Positions 47,314 through 59,647 of a stretch of DNA of 64,000 nucleotides are shown here, piece by piece. Position 1 is the first letter of the stretch. Each line of letters begins with the position of its first letter. The translations under genes were made by a program, and so were the position numbers. The notes beneath the pieces are model-generated. The model saw nothing but the letters and a program-made list of their open reading frames with translations. It ran no database searches and had not been told where the DNA came from. The DNA is from Pinus tabuliformis (lineage: Eukaryota > Streptophyta > Pinopsida > Pinales > Pinaceae). The DNA lies in NCBI GenBank assembly GCA_031772625.1, contig CM062816.1, positions 1,669,337,058 to 1,669,401,057 on the forward strand, read 5' to 3'.

Positions 47314-48120
47314 ATTTAAGTTATGTTTGTAAATCAAGCTTTGCAATGTTTTGACTTTGACATTTTATGAGAAGAATAAACACTCAATTAGGGTTGTTAT
47401 ACGTTCAATATTGGTAATATGTGATTTTTGCATTGATTTTTAAGTTAATCATTATTTTTTGAAAAAAAAGTGATTTTTATTATTTTTTTGACATGAAATT
47501 CATAGAAAAAGCTATTATTTAACCATTTTTAGTTAAAATCATCGTATAAAAATTATGATTTTGACATGTCAATTCTAGCAAAAAATTATCAAAACGTGTA
47601 GTTTTTTAGTTATATTTATGTTAAAAATGGTTATTTTTATGTCCATTGTTAAAAAATATTGTTTTTTAGAAACAATTATTTCATGTGGATTGAAAAATTA
47701 ATTAAGGATGTATAAATATGTAGAATATCGAAAAGTCTACATATCGACCTTCTAATTTAAAAATGCAAAACAATAAAAACCTCACGATTTTTTTTTTTAA
47801 AATTAAAATAAAAAACAAAAAAATGTGAAGAAAACGACCACTTCAAAAATTATCAAATTTACAAAATAATTATTTACATTTTATACATTAAAAAAATTAA
47901 AGCCAAAAAACAGGGCTTTTAAAAAAGGAGTGTGATGCAGAATGCTCACTTTTTTAAATCAGCATGAAAATCACTACCATTCTAAAATGTGATGTACATA
48001 AAAAAAATTAAAGTGCCAAAAACTATGCTCTAAAAAAACATGTGTGTTCTGCATCACCCCTTTTCAAAATCAGGTCACTTTTTTGCTATCTCTACAAAAC
48101 GGGTAACAGTATCAGCTTCT

Positions 48121-48140
48121 GTTTCAAAGTTTACATTGTT
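48121..48140 (-). repeat. E2 terminal inverted repeat, methyltransferase side
   Basis: The reverse complement reads AACAATGTAAACTTTGAAAC, adjoining TTCA at 48,141. Its inward extension (gtagagatagcaaaaaagtg) matches the E1 left end. Confidence 0.9.
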
Positions 48141-51063
48141 TTCATCATAGATTTTCATTTTTACCCGAAAGTGATCGTCTTGAAAATGATTTTTCATCTA
48201 TTTTTATGACTGAATATGTCAAGGAACCTCAGAATCCAATGAAAAATCCTGATTCAGAGTTAAATTTGGGAAAAATTTCTCGAACTATTCCTATTGATAT
48301 TTCGGTTAAGCCTGGAATTGTTGAAAACATTCATATAGGCGCCTCTTGTACAGAAGATGAAATTCAAACATATAAGGCCCTATTTCAAGAATTTGGTGAC
48401 GTGTTTGCCTGGTCATATGAGGAAATGCCAGGAATTGACCCAGTGATTGCTGTTCATGAAATCAAAACTTACTCGGATGCTAAACCCGTCCGGCAAAGTT
48501 TGCGTCAGATCCACCCGAGAAAAGATGCTGCTATTAAAGTAGAATTTGAAAAATTACTCAAAGCAGGTTTCATTTATCCGATTCCGTTAACGGATTGGGT
48601 ATCAAATATTGTTCCTGTTAACAAAAAGCAAGGGACAATAATAATATGTATAGATTATAGGGAGATTAATCGAGCCTGTCCAAAAGACAATTACCCAACT
48701 CCCTATATCGATCAAATCATTGATGATTGTGCCGGAAGTGAAATATTCTCCTTCATGGATGGTTTTTCCGGATACAATCAAATCAATATTCTACCTGCTG
48801 ATCAACCTAAAACGGCTTTCATTTGTCCATGGGGGACATTTGCTTATTGCAAATTACCTTTTTGGCTCAATAACGTCGGGGCAACTTTCCAAAGGGCCAT
48901 GTCTTACGCGTTTCATGAGATCAAGCACATTGTGCAACCCTATCTCGATGATTTACCTGCTCATTCATTACATCGAGCTGATCATCTCATCCATTTACGA
49001 GCAATCTTTATGAGGTGTAGGCATTATTGGATTAGGTTGAATCCACACAAGTGTGTTTTCTGTATAGAAACAGGTCGGTTACTGGGGTTTGTTGTTTCTA
49101 AAGCCGGCATTCGCGTCGATCTCTTGAACGTTGAAGCTATTGTCAAATTGCCTCCTCCTTCGAGTCTTCGCCAACTCCAAAGTTTGCAATGGAAAGCAAA
49201 ATTTTTACGTCGATTCATTCCTAACTACGCCGAGATCACAAAGGGTTTTACCTAGTTGTTGAAACAAAATACTCCATTCTTTTGGGATGAGATAGCTGAT
49301 AAATATTTTGATGCACTAAAACACGCGTTGACCCATGCACCGTTATTGCATCCTCCCAACTACAACCAGGACTACTTCTTGTATCTCGCCGCCTCGCATT
49401 CCACCATTGGAATGGTCTTAGTTCAGGAAGATGAATTCGGTACTGAACATGTGATATATTACCTTAGTCGAACTTTAAATTCAACTGAGCTAAAATACTC
49501 ACATGTGGAGAAATTGGCATTGGCAGCTGTTCAAGCTGTCCAACGTTTTCATCATTACATTTTACTACATAAAACTACAGTAATTTCTGATTGCAACCCT
49601 ATGATCTATATTTGGACCAAGCAATTGCTGGGGGGAAAGTACTCCAAATGGATTGTGATCCTGCAGGAGTTCGACTTGGAATTTGAAAAGTCTAAGTCGA
49701 AGAAATATTTTGTTTTTGCGGAGTTAATGTGTGACTTCCCGCGTGCTGACACAAAAACTGTGGCGGAGGATCCCATTGCGGACGAATCCTTGTTTCTAAT
49801 CAACACTTTAGATCCATGGTATGGGGATATCATCGTTTATCTCCAGCAGGCCCAATCCTTTCGGCCAGAAATTTCAAGGTCAGAACGTCGAAAAATACGA
49901 TTCTAGTCCCAACAATTCAGAATTATTGGAGATACACTTTATCGTCATGGGGCGGACTCTGTTTTTCGACGTTGTTTAACTCATGAGGAAGCTGAAAGGG
50001 TTCTAAATGACTGTCACTCTGGAGCATGTGGCGGTCATATGTCTGGGTTTGCCACAACCCAAAAGATATTGCGCGCTGGCTACTTCTGGCCGTCTTTGTT
50101 TAAAGATTGTATCAACGTGGCCCGAAAATGCCACAACTGCCAAATTTTTGATCGAAAGATGCGCGCTCCATCTGCTCCTCTTCACCCGATAATTGCCATC
50201 GGTCCCTTTGTGAAATGGGGTATCGATTTTTATTACATGTAACCCTCACTCGGCCGGGGGCATGCGTATATCATCCTTGTGGTAGATTATTTTACCAAGT
50301 GGGCCGAGGCGATGCCTAAATTTGAGGCAGACGGTAAAACAGCTGCGATTTTCGTGTTCAATCATATAATTGCTAGGTTTGGTGTTCCACAAGTGATTAT
50401 CACTGATCATGGGCGTCATTTTCGAAACGTTATGACGACTGAACTTACAGGCCAGCTTGGCTTGCGTCATGATAGTTCAACTCCATATTATCCACAAGCT
50501 AATGGTCTGGTTGAAGCCATCAACAAAGTTCTAGTCATCATGATCCAACGAATCATTGGGATTCATAGGTCGAATTGGCATAACATGCTATTTTCAGCGC
50601 TTTGGGCGTATCGAACCTCAGTAAAAATGTCAACAGGGTTCACTCCTTTCCAACTAGTTTATGGTCTGGAAGCTGTGTTACCCATTGAATGTGAAATTCC
50701 ATCATTTCAAATGGCCATCGAGTTACTTCCAGCCACTTCCAAAGAGGAAAAACGTTTGTTATACTTGGCTCAGCTAGATGAGAATCGATGTGATGCTGCA
50801 TTAGCGATCGAAACTCATGCCAAACGTATTAAAGCTCAGTATGATCGAAATGTTACCCCTCGAATTTTTCGGAAGGAGACCTAGTCTTATTGTACGATCA
50901 AGCAAATGATAAATTAGGCGCTGGGAAATTCATACCTATGTGGCATGGTCCTTATGTTGTCAAGCGAAAGCTGGCAAAAGGAGCCTATGAATTGGTAGAC
51001 TTTGACAGGGTCTCTTTAGGTAAACCCAGAAATGGTCTTTACCTGAAGAGGTATTATGCTTAA
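48141..51063 (+). pseudogene. Gypsy-2 pol: reverse transcriptase, degenerate RNase H, integrase
   Basis: RT (48,206-49,252) has YREINRACPKDNYPTP, FMDGFSGYNQI and PYLDDL (48,941). A TAG at 49,253 precedes RNase H, where the usual first catalytic Asp is absent (FLYLAASHSTIG). Integrase has an HHCC finger (HSGACGGHMS ... CHNCQIF) and the D, D, E residues in WGIDFYY, IITDHGRHF and PQANGLVEAI. It ends with a GPYVVKRKL/GAYELVD module at 51,063 in a shifted frame. Stops lie at 49,253, 49,904 and 50,240 and a frameshift near 50,870. Loss of the RNase H Asp together with a second RNase H downstream fits the Tat lineage. Confidence 0.88.
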
Positions 51064-51198
51064 AAATGGGTGTGGAGATTTTTGGTTAGGTTAGTTTTCT
51101 TTCTAGCTGGTGTGTTTTAGTTTAAAAAGTGTGCTTAGCTTAGAGAGTATTTTTCGTCATTATTCCTGCTTATCTTGGTTTTACTCTTGATGTTGCAG

Positions 51199-51618
51199 AT
51201 GTCGACGCCTCTCCAAACATACATTGGTTTTGCTGATGGTGCTTGTCGTAATACACGGAACATTTCTTCCGCATCTTGGGTTATCTATTCGCCCTCTGAC
51301 GAGTTGGTATCTATGCATGGGGTAAGCCTCGGTCAAACAACGAACAACATTGCCGAGTATAGTGCAATGATTGAGTTATTATCTGAATCTATTTCATTTG
51401 GGATTCAGAGTTTGATAGTGAGGTTAGATTCTGAACTCGTTGTATTACAGCTTAATAGAGTATATGCCATTAGAAATCCAGTGTTATTAAGATTATTTTT
51501 GAGAGTGCGTCTCTTGGAACGTGAATTTGATTATATTGAATATCAGCATATTCCAAGATATTTAAATACATTAGCAGATGCAATTGCTTCTCGAATGTTA
51601 AGTAGACATTTGCAATAA
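51199..51618 (+). CDS. Gypsy-2 second RNase H, downstream of integrase
   Basis: An open frame of ~140 codons from ATG 51,199 with the full D-E-D-D set: YIGFADGACRN, TNNIAEYSAMIELL, LIVRLDSELVV and TLADAIASRM. It stands ~135 bp after the end of pol. Just before the ATG is a pyrimidine-rich TTGCAG, so it may be joined to pol by splicing (inference). It is the only intact gene of Gypsy-2. The placement after integrase contrasts with Gypsy-1, where the extra RNase H precedes RT. Confidence 0.82.
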   Translation: MSTPLQTYIGFADGACRNTRNISSASWVIYSPSDELVSMHGVSLGQTTNNIAEYSAMIELLSESISFGIQSLIVRLDSELVVLQLNRVYAIRNPVLLRLFLRVRLLEREFDYIEYQHIPRYLNTLADAIASRMLSRHLQ

Positions 51619-51814
51619 TCATACAAGTAAATTTAAAAACATTCCATAACATGTTTTACAAGATAAGCCGGTAATAGTGATATAGTATAATATAGGAGTG
51701 TGTCAAAATATACATTGTCTTCGATCATATGTTGAAAAACACCTTATGATTGGCAAAAATGATAGTACAAAAAGCAAAAAATGTTGTATGTGTCTACAAT
51801 AGGTGATCATCCTA

Positions 51815-53073
51815 TCATTGGTAATGATCTCGATAAGAAACCACTGTACGGGCTACCTTACAAAGGAACCTCCTGAAAGGTCCTGGGACCCCAATCACAT
51901 AGCGCTGTAGTCGAAGAGGAATGTCATCTATGCCAGTCTCCGGAATGTCTCCTGTCAAACGCTCTAGATGGCTCTCCAATTCGGCCAAGGTCTCTGTTGA
52001 TTCGTCCTGTGGGGCTGGTGCCGCTGCAGTTGGTTGTTTCCTCTCGTAAGGCCGGAGAGCGGCAGGTCGCCGTGGACCTACATCTGCATTTGAAACTTTT
52101 ATTGTAAATTTTGGGACGAGATAAAAACAAAAAAAAATTAAACTAGCAAAATGTTGAAAATGATTTTACCTGAGTCATCCCATTGCTCTCCTGGTGGAAG
52201 AGCCATATCTGGGTCACCACGAAAATCTACCCCAGTGTAAGGAAAGTCCTGAATAGCAAAAACCTGGTTTTCCAACCAATGGAAATACTCAGGAGTGAAT
52301 CGAACGACCTCTGTCCCCTCCTCAGGATGACGGGCCATAACTGCAACCCATTACATCAGTTTGGGCTCTCGAGGAAGTCCAGCTCCAACAGTGAGGTGCT
52401 GTGGGACCAACATTGGGACCCTCTCCAGACCAAAGCTCACGACTAAAGCACCATATCCAAAGGTCTTTAGTTGTCCGTTCTTGGCTCTAGTCAGTTGGCC
52501 TTTTATATTAGCCAACACAACATCGCACCAGTTGAAGATGGTGCCTCGAAAGCAGTCAAATGCCATCCGCATCTGGGATCCAGTGGCTACATGTAGTGCT
52601 GCGCTCCCGCAGAGCCTGGTAACAGTAAACGCTATTACCTTGAGCTTAGGAAGGGATATGGTTTTGATATCTATCCCTTTGTCTCTAGTCTGGTTGTTAC
52701 AGAACTCTAGCCGGAGGCTATCGATAGACTAGCCACCTGGCCTAGTCCCGAATAGAGTCAAGTGTTCACCTCTCTTAGGCAAACCAGTCAAAAAGTATAT
52801 GTCTGTCGGCTCCATTTCGAGCTGGTGACCACCAATGAAGAAGCACTGGTCTTGTATGCTCCACCTGTCTACCAGCCACTGCAAAAAGTCCACCTGGGCC
52901 CTCATGCCAGGTATGGCCCAGAATTTGTATAAGCCGCATGCCTTCAATGCATCAATCGAAAGTTGATGATTTATCGCGGTGAGATCTACATCCTCATGCT
53001 CCCGTTCTCGCCAATCAAGCATGATGTATACTCTACATTCAACAAAAAGGCGAATTAGAATCTCTAAAAGCAA
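51815..53073 (-). pseudogene. Antisense ORF in the 3' part of Gypsy-2 (plant-mobile-domain-like)
   Basis: Opposite to pol, two exons are visible: 52,170-53,073 (donor CAG|GTAAAA) and 51,815-52,083 (acceptor AATGCAG). Protein signatures are YKFWAIPGMRAQVDFLQWLV, HQLEMEPTDIYFLTGLPKRG, then a Pro/Arg/Glu-rich C-terminus. The xxLEMEPTDIYFLTGLPxxG block resembles the plant mobile domain group. Two in-frame stops (near 52,730 and 52,348) suggest decay. Antisense genes between integrase and the 3' LTR are known in Tat elements such as Grande. Its own promoter would lie in 53,080-53,500. Confidence 0.65.
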
Positions 53074-53079
53074 AATTTT

Positions 53080-55342
53080 TGGGTGAATTTTGTGAGATTT
53101 AGGTTTAAAAACCCTTGCTGCAGGGACCGCACCCTCTCTGTTAGAGACAGTGCGTGGGTCCGCACCTTGCCTTCACGACAGGTGCAGACCCCTGACTTTT
53201 TTCCCATTGCGAAAAAGTCGGGGTCCGCAGGTTACCTGTGCTGTGCCTGCGGACCCCCGCGCGCGGGTTTCTAACCTAAAAATCCTTTAAAAAATGAAAT
53301 TAAAACCCTAAAAATCAATTTGAAACGAATGAAATTAAAGAGTAGGATGATGTGGGTTACCTGGAGGAGACAGCGTTCAATTCCAACGGACGGATTTTCC
53401 GCAATCTTCACGGGAAGTTTCTGACCAAAAGCTCTATTTTCTCACCCAAAACTCAAACGATAAAAATGAATTTACAAAAGCCCTTTTTATAAGTTTTTTG
53501 AATAAATGAGTTTTTAATTTGTTTATGTTTCACTTTAAAGAGGTAACTTTTGCAGCATTTTTATCCATTTTAAACAGGTATGAGTAATGTTTGAGTTTTT
53601 TGTTCAGGATAACAGATTTTTCAGGCGAAATCAGTCATTTTCGACGAAAAAACTTTAGAGTCACCTTTAAGCTCTTTTCTGACTCCTAAAACATGAAAAG
53701 ATCACCGAGTTTTTCTTTTTAAGCTCGTTAAAACGGAACTAAAAAGACGGTCCACTTACAGCCTTTTTCTGATCGTAAAAACATGAAAAGATTTCCGGAT
53801 TTTTGTCGTTTCAAATTCGATATTGGTCATAAAACGACGTGTCATTGATCGTTTTTTTACTTTTTCGGATCAGAGGCACTAATTACGAAAAGTACTCCTT
53901 GGTTGTAATGATCAAGTGGTTCTCTCAAGTATTATTTTATACTTTTTCGGGCTTGGGAGACACAAATTTACGAAAAAGGTCAACCATGGAGTCTTCTTAA
54001 GTTTTTTCAGACTCTCTAAAATTGAAAAACGCCGAGTTTCTCCTATATTGAACTTGTTAAAATTTAACAGTAAAGGACCCATTCAATTACAAACAGGAAC
54101 AGACCACTCCTTCTTAGGGTTCGAATTTAAACTAAGTTGGACTCATCCGAAGGATGAGCTTATAATCAAGCAAATATTATCCTCCTCAAGCTTGTCAAAA
54201 ATAAAGAGGTACTTGCCAGAAATGGTGGGGGAAAAGAGAGAAAAATGAGCCTGTTTGTCATACTTTGTAACCACTCTTGAACACGACACTTTTATTCACC
54301 TGGGTTGGGAAATCCTTTGCCTAATAGTTGATTAAACCACATTGAAAGTCTTCAGCCGGTTTTTGGGTATTAACTTTGGGTCAATTGTCACCAAACCATC
54401 TGCTGTGTCGTTATGTGTTCAAGAGGTCAGTGCAAATAATCCATTCATCTGCAAAATATCTGTCATCCATCTTGACCATCCCTGAGTTAGTCCTTGCAAT
54501 TAAATTTCTTCAAACTTGATCTATGATTTCGTGTTGTGGGCTTGCCTACGACGGATCGCTTTCTATCGACTTCAGCTCATTATCTAGAAAGATGATCTAG
54601 AAATCATCAGTACCTTGGGATCTGCATGCCTCAATGGCAGGTTTCTCGCCTTCGACGATAGGTTGCATCATTGACCTTCGATCAAAGGATTCCGTGACAT
54701 GTTCGACATCAACACAACTATTCGCATTTCATGGATTGTACTGAGTACTTTGAGAGCCATTGACATTACTGGTGGTTTCTCTCACACTTGTTAACAATTT
54801 ACATCATTGACTGGTAATCAAGTGGTTTCTACCATGTTCGACTTCAACACATTCATTCGCATGGATAGAATCGTACTGTTTCGGGAAGTAGAAATGAAGA
54901 CCCTGGATCTAGTTTCCACCATCCACGCTGCGAGGAATTTTGTATTCATTATACAGTGGAATATTCATAAACAGATGGCTGCGTCCATATTGTGTCTACA
55001 TGTGTCTATACTTGTGATGTATTACAAGATCATTCCTATATCAGAGCAGTAGTTAGTTTTCTAGTCAGTTTTGATCTGAGTATGGGAATTCCTACCTCAG
55101 CGATGATATGATCTCATATATATATTTTGCATTGAATGTTTTTGCAGGTTCCAACCGGGCACTCCACAAGATGATCCTCGAAATGATAAAGTACTTCACT
55201 CTTCCAAGATGATAAATGAAATCCTCATCTACCACAGACTTCGTACTTTAGGGGGAAATCTATTACACAAAATATTGTCACCATGACTATTTGCAGTCAG
55301 TATGGGTCTATCATCATTCATATTGTCCTCCTAAGTAAGTCT
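53080..55342. other. Non-coding 3' part of Gypsy-2, possibly with polypurine tract
   Basis: No convincing ORF. At 53,100-53,280 two related tggtgcggtccgc/ggtccgcaggtt-like motifs appear on both strands. Near 55,250 the sequence tttagggggaaat could be the polypurine tract of Gypsy-2, in which case the start of a 3' LTR lies between there and the beginning of copy B at 55,343. Confidence 0.35.
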
Positions 55343-56699
55343 CAAACCTCAGCTCTTCATGTCAAGCTTTGAAAATGAGAGAAAGACCTTAAAAATCAAT
55401 AAAGTTCTGGTTCCGCACTTTCTCTCACTGTTGCCTGCGGTCCCGCACCCCCTGTTCATATTACCTGCGGACCTGCCCGCTCTGTCTCTAAAGGAGTGGG
55501 TGCAGACCCTTGTGAAAGTAAAAAAGGCGCAAGTTTATTCTAAAAAACTCACTTTGGGTTAATTCTAGATGATTCTAGAAGGAATTTTGACGTGGATGGT
55601 TCGCTCTTAGGTGGTTCATGCATCCCAAAAGAGAAGGAGCTAATCCCTTGATGAGAGGAGCTATCCCTTTGAAGGAGGGCTTTATCCCTTTGAAGGTGGA
55701 CCTAGTAACTTCCCTCCATTGCACTATAAATTAAGGCATTGGGCTGGTTGCTAGGGAGGTTAGAAGTTGAACATTTTTTAGGGTAAATGCTGGTGGAATT
55801 GAGACTTCCTAGTTAAGCTTGAAAGGAGAGATCACATACCTTTTGACTTCATTGGGAAGAGAGTGAAACTTGTCAAAGTAGAGGAGACTTCTTGTTGGAA
55901 CCTAGGAGGAGCTTGTACAGCATCAAGGCACAGGTTGTAAAGTTCTTCTTTGATTTGAATTAATACAATCGGATTCATTTTTCTCAACAAATTGTCTTAT
56001 GTGATTTGTTTTATGAATTCCTTGATCATCATAATAAGTATGCTTTATTATATTGGTTTTTTAGGTACTATTTAATTTGTGTGCTTGTTTGTGTTTGCAG
56101 ATTTGCTACAAGGGAGCTCATTTGGATCAAAGGAGCGAGGCTTCCACAAACTTGCATTGGACCCAAGGTAGGCCTAAAACACTTATTTGCCTTTGTTTAT
56201 AAATTGCATACTTAGAGAAAGATAGGATTTGATTGGCTTGCTTGTCACTAGATATCATTAGACTAGGGAGGTCGGTCTTGTCCGCAAGAAAGACTCATTC
56301 TGTGTGACAACTTGGTTAAGAGGAACCTGCGTATATCTCTTTTTCCTTCATTCCGAGAGCCTGAACTGTGATCTGTCATTTGAGTGAGTTGCCATCAAGG
56401 ACAACACCTGTGTCATAGTGCAAAACCTGTGTCATAATGCCAACAATGGGTTTATGGGTGACCCATAATCATGATGAATGAAGCTCCGAGGAGAGAGGAA
56501 CCCTGTAATGCTTGTGGGCTAATTATGATATTGACAGTATTTGGCCTATAAAATGGACTTCGATGGCAAGGGTTTGTGTGGTTGAACCATAACCTTTGGT
56601 TTATGGGTGACCCATAACCATGATGACTGAGGTTACAAGAATAGAGATACGTTGTAATGCTTGTGCACCAACTATGACATTAATAGTGTATAGCATAGC

Positions 56700-58450
56700 A
56701 AATGGACCTCGAGATAATTTTCTTTTCTCTGATATGTCAAGGTGCCTAACCTGGTAATCTAGGGTTAAATTTTTGATGGGATAACTCACTACTTCCCATG
56801 ATTTCACATAGAGCCTGACCACTTTTAACTTGGTAACACTTATTTTATCAGCAAATTGATCAACTGAAACATTACTTGAAGCACATACCAAGACCATACC
56901 TTGACCTTGCCTGGCTAAATCATATACAATAGTGGCGAAAGTGATATTCTTCCCTTTTTTAGGAGGGACTTCAATTAAGCTCATAGGATTTTGTAAGATT
57001 CCCTTTACAACATTAACTTGGGATGCATTCAGTTCTCGTAACCCTAGGGACCCACATTGGTGAGGTAGTGTATTACGAGCAGTCTAAACCTCAACTTCAT
57101 GTCCCAACAACTGGTGATATATGTAACCACTAACACTTGTCTCATCTATAGAAAATGTCTTCATGGTTGATTGAATATTATAAAATCTTATGCTCTTCCA
57201 AACAAAGTCCACGTTATAATTATGAACAAGATCAATCGAAACTCCCTGACTAGCACAACACTTAAGTGCAACATCCTTCTAGGAAGTGAGTTTAATTACA
57301 TTCCTGACAGACTGCTAGGCAGGTTTAGATGCATCCCCATAGTAGTTCAAACACATCTCATCACCCAGGTACCAAATTTAGTTCAATATCCTCCTTTAGG
57401 AAGAAAAAGTATGCTATGCACTTCTTATTGAGATGAATATCCCAACGGATAGTAATGTTGTATTTGATCTACAACTCTTTCATCATATTTTCATAGTCCA
57501 CCTCTAATTTCACTAATGGTGCAAAAATATTTTTATATTGATACAAATCTTCATATTTTAAAGCAACTATTTGCAATTGATTGTCTACACCAGCCTTCTC
57601 GAGAACTTCAAGGGTCATATTAGGGCTTATTTTCTAAAGTTCCTCTACTTTGTTGATTTGTTGGGCACTTTTATGGCATGCACTCAATTTCTCCTGCTCT
57701 TAAGGTATGGTGATGAGCCACTGCATAAAGCATCTATAATTAATTAACATGCACCATTGTCTTATATCCTAGTTCATATCTTTCAGCGTGTTCTGACTTA
57801 AGCAAGGTTCTCTGCATAAAAAACAACAACACTTTCTATTTTGGCAGAAATGAATCCCAATAAAAACACACTTCTACAATTACAGTTGTAACACTCCATA
57901 ATAGTCTCCCTTAAAGGATTGTATTTATGTAGAATTCTTTTTTTATGTTTTGATCAAACTATATGACTAACAATGTGAGAACCCAAAAGATTATCCCTAG
58001 AGTTGCAATACCATTTCCTACATGAAGGAACATTGCAACAAACAATAAAATCAGGATTATGAATCCCATAATACTTACAACAACCATGCTGTGTATCCCT
58101 TGTGGAATATTCATTGTTATCATCCTCACACCCAGGTTCTTTGAAATTAATCCCACTCATACCTGTAGTAACAACATCCTAATACTCACTTGGCTATTCC
58201 TTTGTTTCCCTTCATTTCCAGCTTCTGTGTTCAGATTAAGGCTCACCGTAGCACCAAGGAGATCATTTTCATCTGAAGGATGAGACCCATATGCCTAAAC
58301 ATGATACTTGATGGGATGGGTGAGCCCAATAAACTCGAGCTAATCATAGTCATCTCCATGTGTATTGAATTCGATAAAAGTATACACATCTTTGTGAGAT
58401 TGTGTGGAGGCCTTGTAAATTTTGTGCAGTGATACTGGCTTGTCTGCCAT
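56700..58450 (-). pseudogene. UPF1: UPF1 helicase retropseudogene, copy B
   Basis: Same intronless UPF1 fragment as copy A, including the CH-domain ORF (CNVPSCRKWYCNSRD; one W-F-C to W-Y-C change) and LVCASSNVSVDQFADKI. Stops shared with copy A show that decay began before the segment was duplicated. Small private differences show independent decay since. Confidence 0.9.
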
Positions 58451-59647
58451 TGTAAAGCCCTGGAAACCTTCATTTTCCACACAAAATCACCCACTTAAAT
58501 ATAATAATTTAAGATGATTTTAATGACAGATTGAGGGTTTTGTGCACTTGGAAATTTTTGTTCTTCACCTCTTGTATAATGTTTGCCCATGATCATTTCT
58601 CTTTGAAGCTAAATAAATAAATACGTGCATAGATATCACATGAATACGAAGCTTAATCTATTTATTTTCGCTAACAACATAAAACCAAAGCCAAACAGAG
58701 TAGAAAGGAAATGTGAGATTGTTTCATCGAGTCTGAATCTCACGAAGCTGTGCTTGAAAACCCTTTCCTTATTGTAGGTCAGGCCTCCAAGCTCTGAGAT
58801 GGTGACGTTGAAAGGGTTTTGATCATGTTATCGATTTACTGCAAGAGCTTGTTGGCAGGATCCTCCTATATTGAACCCTTACACCTGAGAGAAAGGCTAC
58901 ATCCTCTAGATCTACATGAAAAAAATACTCTAGCAAAACCATTAAAAATAGAAGAAAAAAAGATCCATAGAACCCCCTTATTGTTCGCCATCGTGGGATT
59001 CAAACTTGAGATGTGGCAATAGTGTTGAATTTATTCTACATCAAATATCCTACTTCATCTCACACATTAGAACATTGTAATCATGAGGAGGGCATGGTAA
59101 ATAGATAATATTGGCAACGATATCATGGTGATGACTAGAACAGGGCAAGAAGGTTTATCATTAAAACTCAGAAGATGTGGAAAACTCAAATATAGACAAG
59201 AAATCCTCCATGCCATTGGATGTGATTCGATGAACTGCTACCCAAAGGGAAAAAACCAAGCATAGTTGTAACAGGGCCTCTAGGATTTATTAGCACTGCA
59301 CTATTTATATTTATTATGGCTGCTTCATTGCTCTCTTAGGTGATTAAGAGAATGATCGATAAAACCTAGATTTTTGTGGAGTCATCACTCGCTCTAATAC
59401 CACTAAATCAAATATTGGGGGCCATTATCTGATAACATAGAGAAGAAGAAGAAATCACGTAAAACAAAAAGAAACTTTTTATTAAAATAAGGGAAATTAT
59501 TATAGCTATATTGAGGTGGACTAGTTTATCCTTTTACAAAGTGTGGTATTTTATTTATAGCTTTCTCAAGTTACAATACCATGAGTGGATTCCATTTTTC
59601 ATCGGGATCAAGCTTATACTTTCATTTTCTTCCAAATAGTCTCTACC

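Larger units (their letters stand above)
36016..48140 (-). mobile_element. E2: 12.1 kb second copy of the ParB-methyltransferase transposon
   Basis: Same architecture as E1 in the opposite orientation. The ends are AAGAATGTAAACTTTGAAAC and, reverse-complemented, AACAATGTAAACTTTGAAAC. The target duplication is TTCA (36,012-36,015 and 48,141-48,144). Removing it restores a gypsy pol frame. E2 is longer than E1 mainly because its GC-rich central tract is ~1.7 kb larger. Coding parts differ from E1 at many positions, so E1 and E2 are separate old insertions and not a recent inverted duplication. Confidence 0.9.

Noticed and set aside
25130..48140. A single 23 kb inverted duplication or composite transposon
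   Set aside because: Each half has its own complete pair of ends and its own target duplication, and the two halves are well diverged.
53083..53274. Small plus-strand ORF near the antisense gene start
   Set aside because: GC-rich leader region with inverted ggtccgcagg-like motifs. No homologue recognised.
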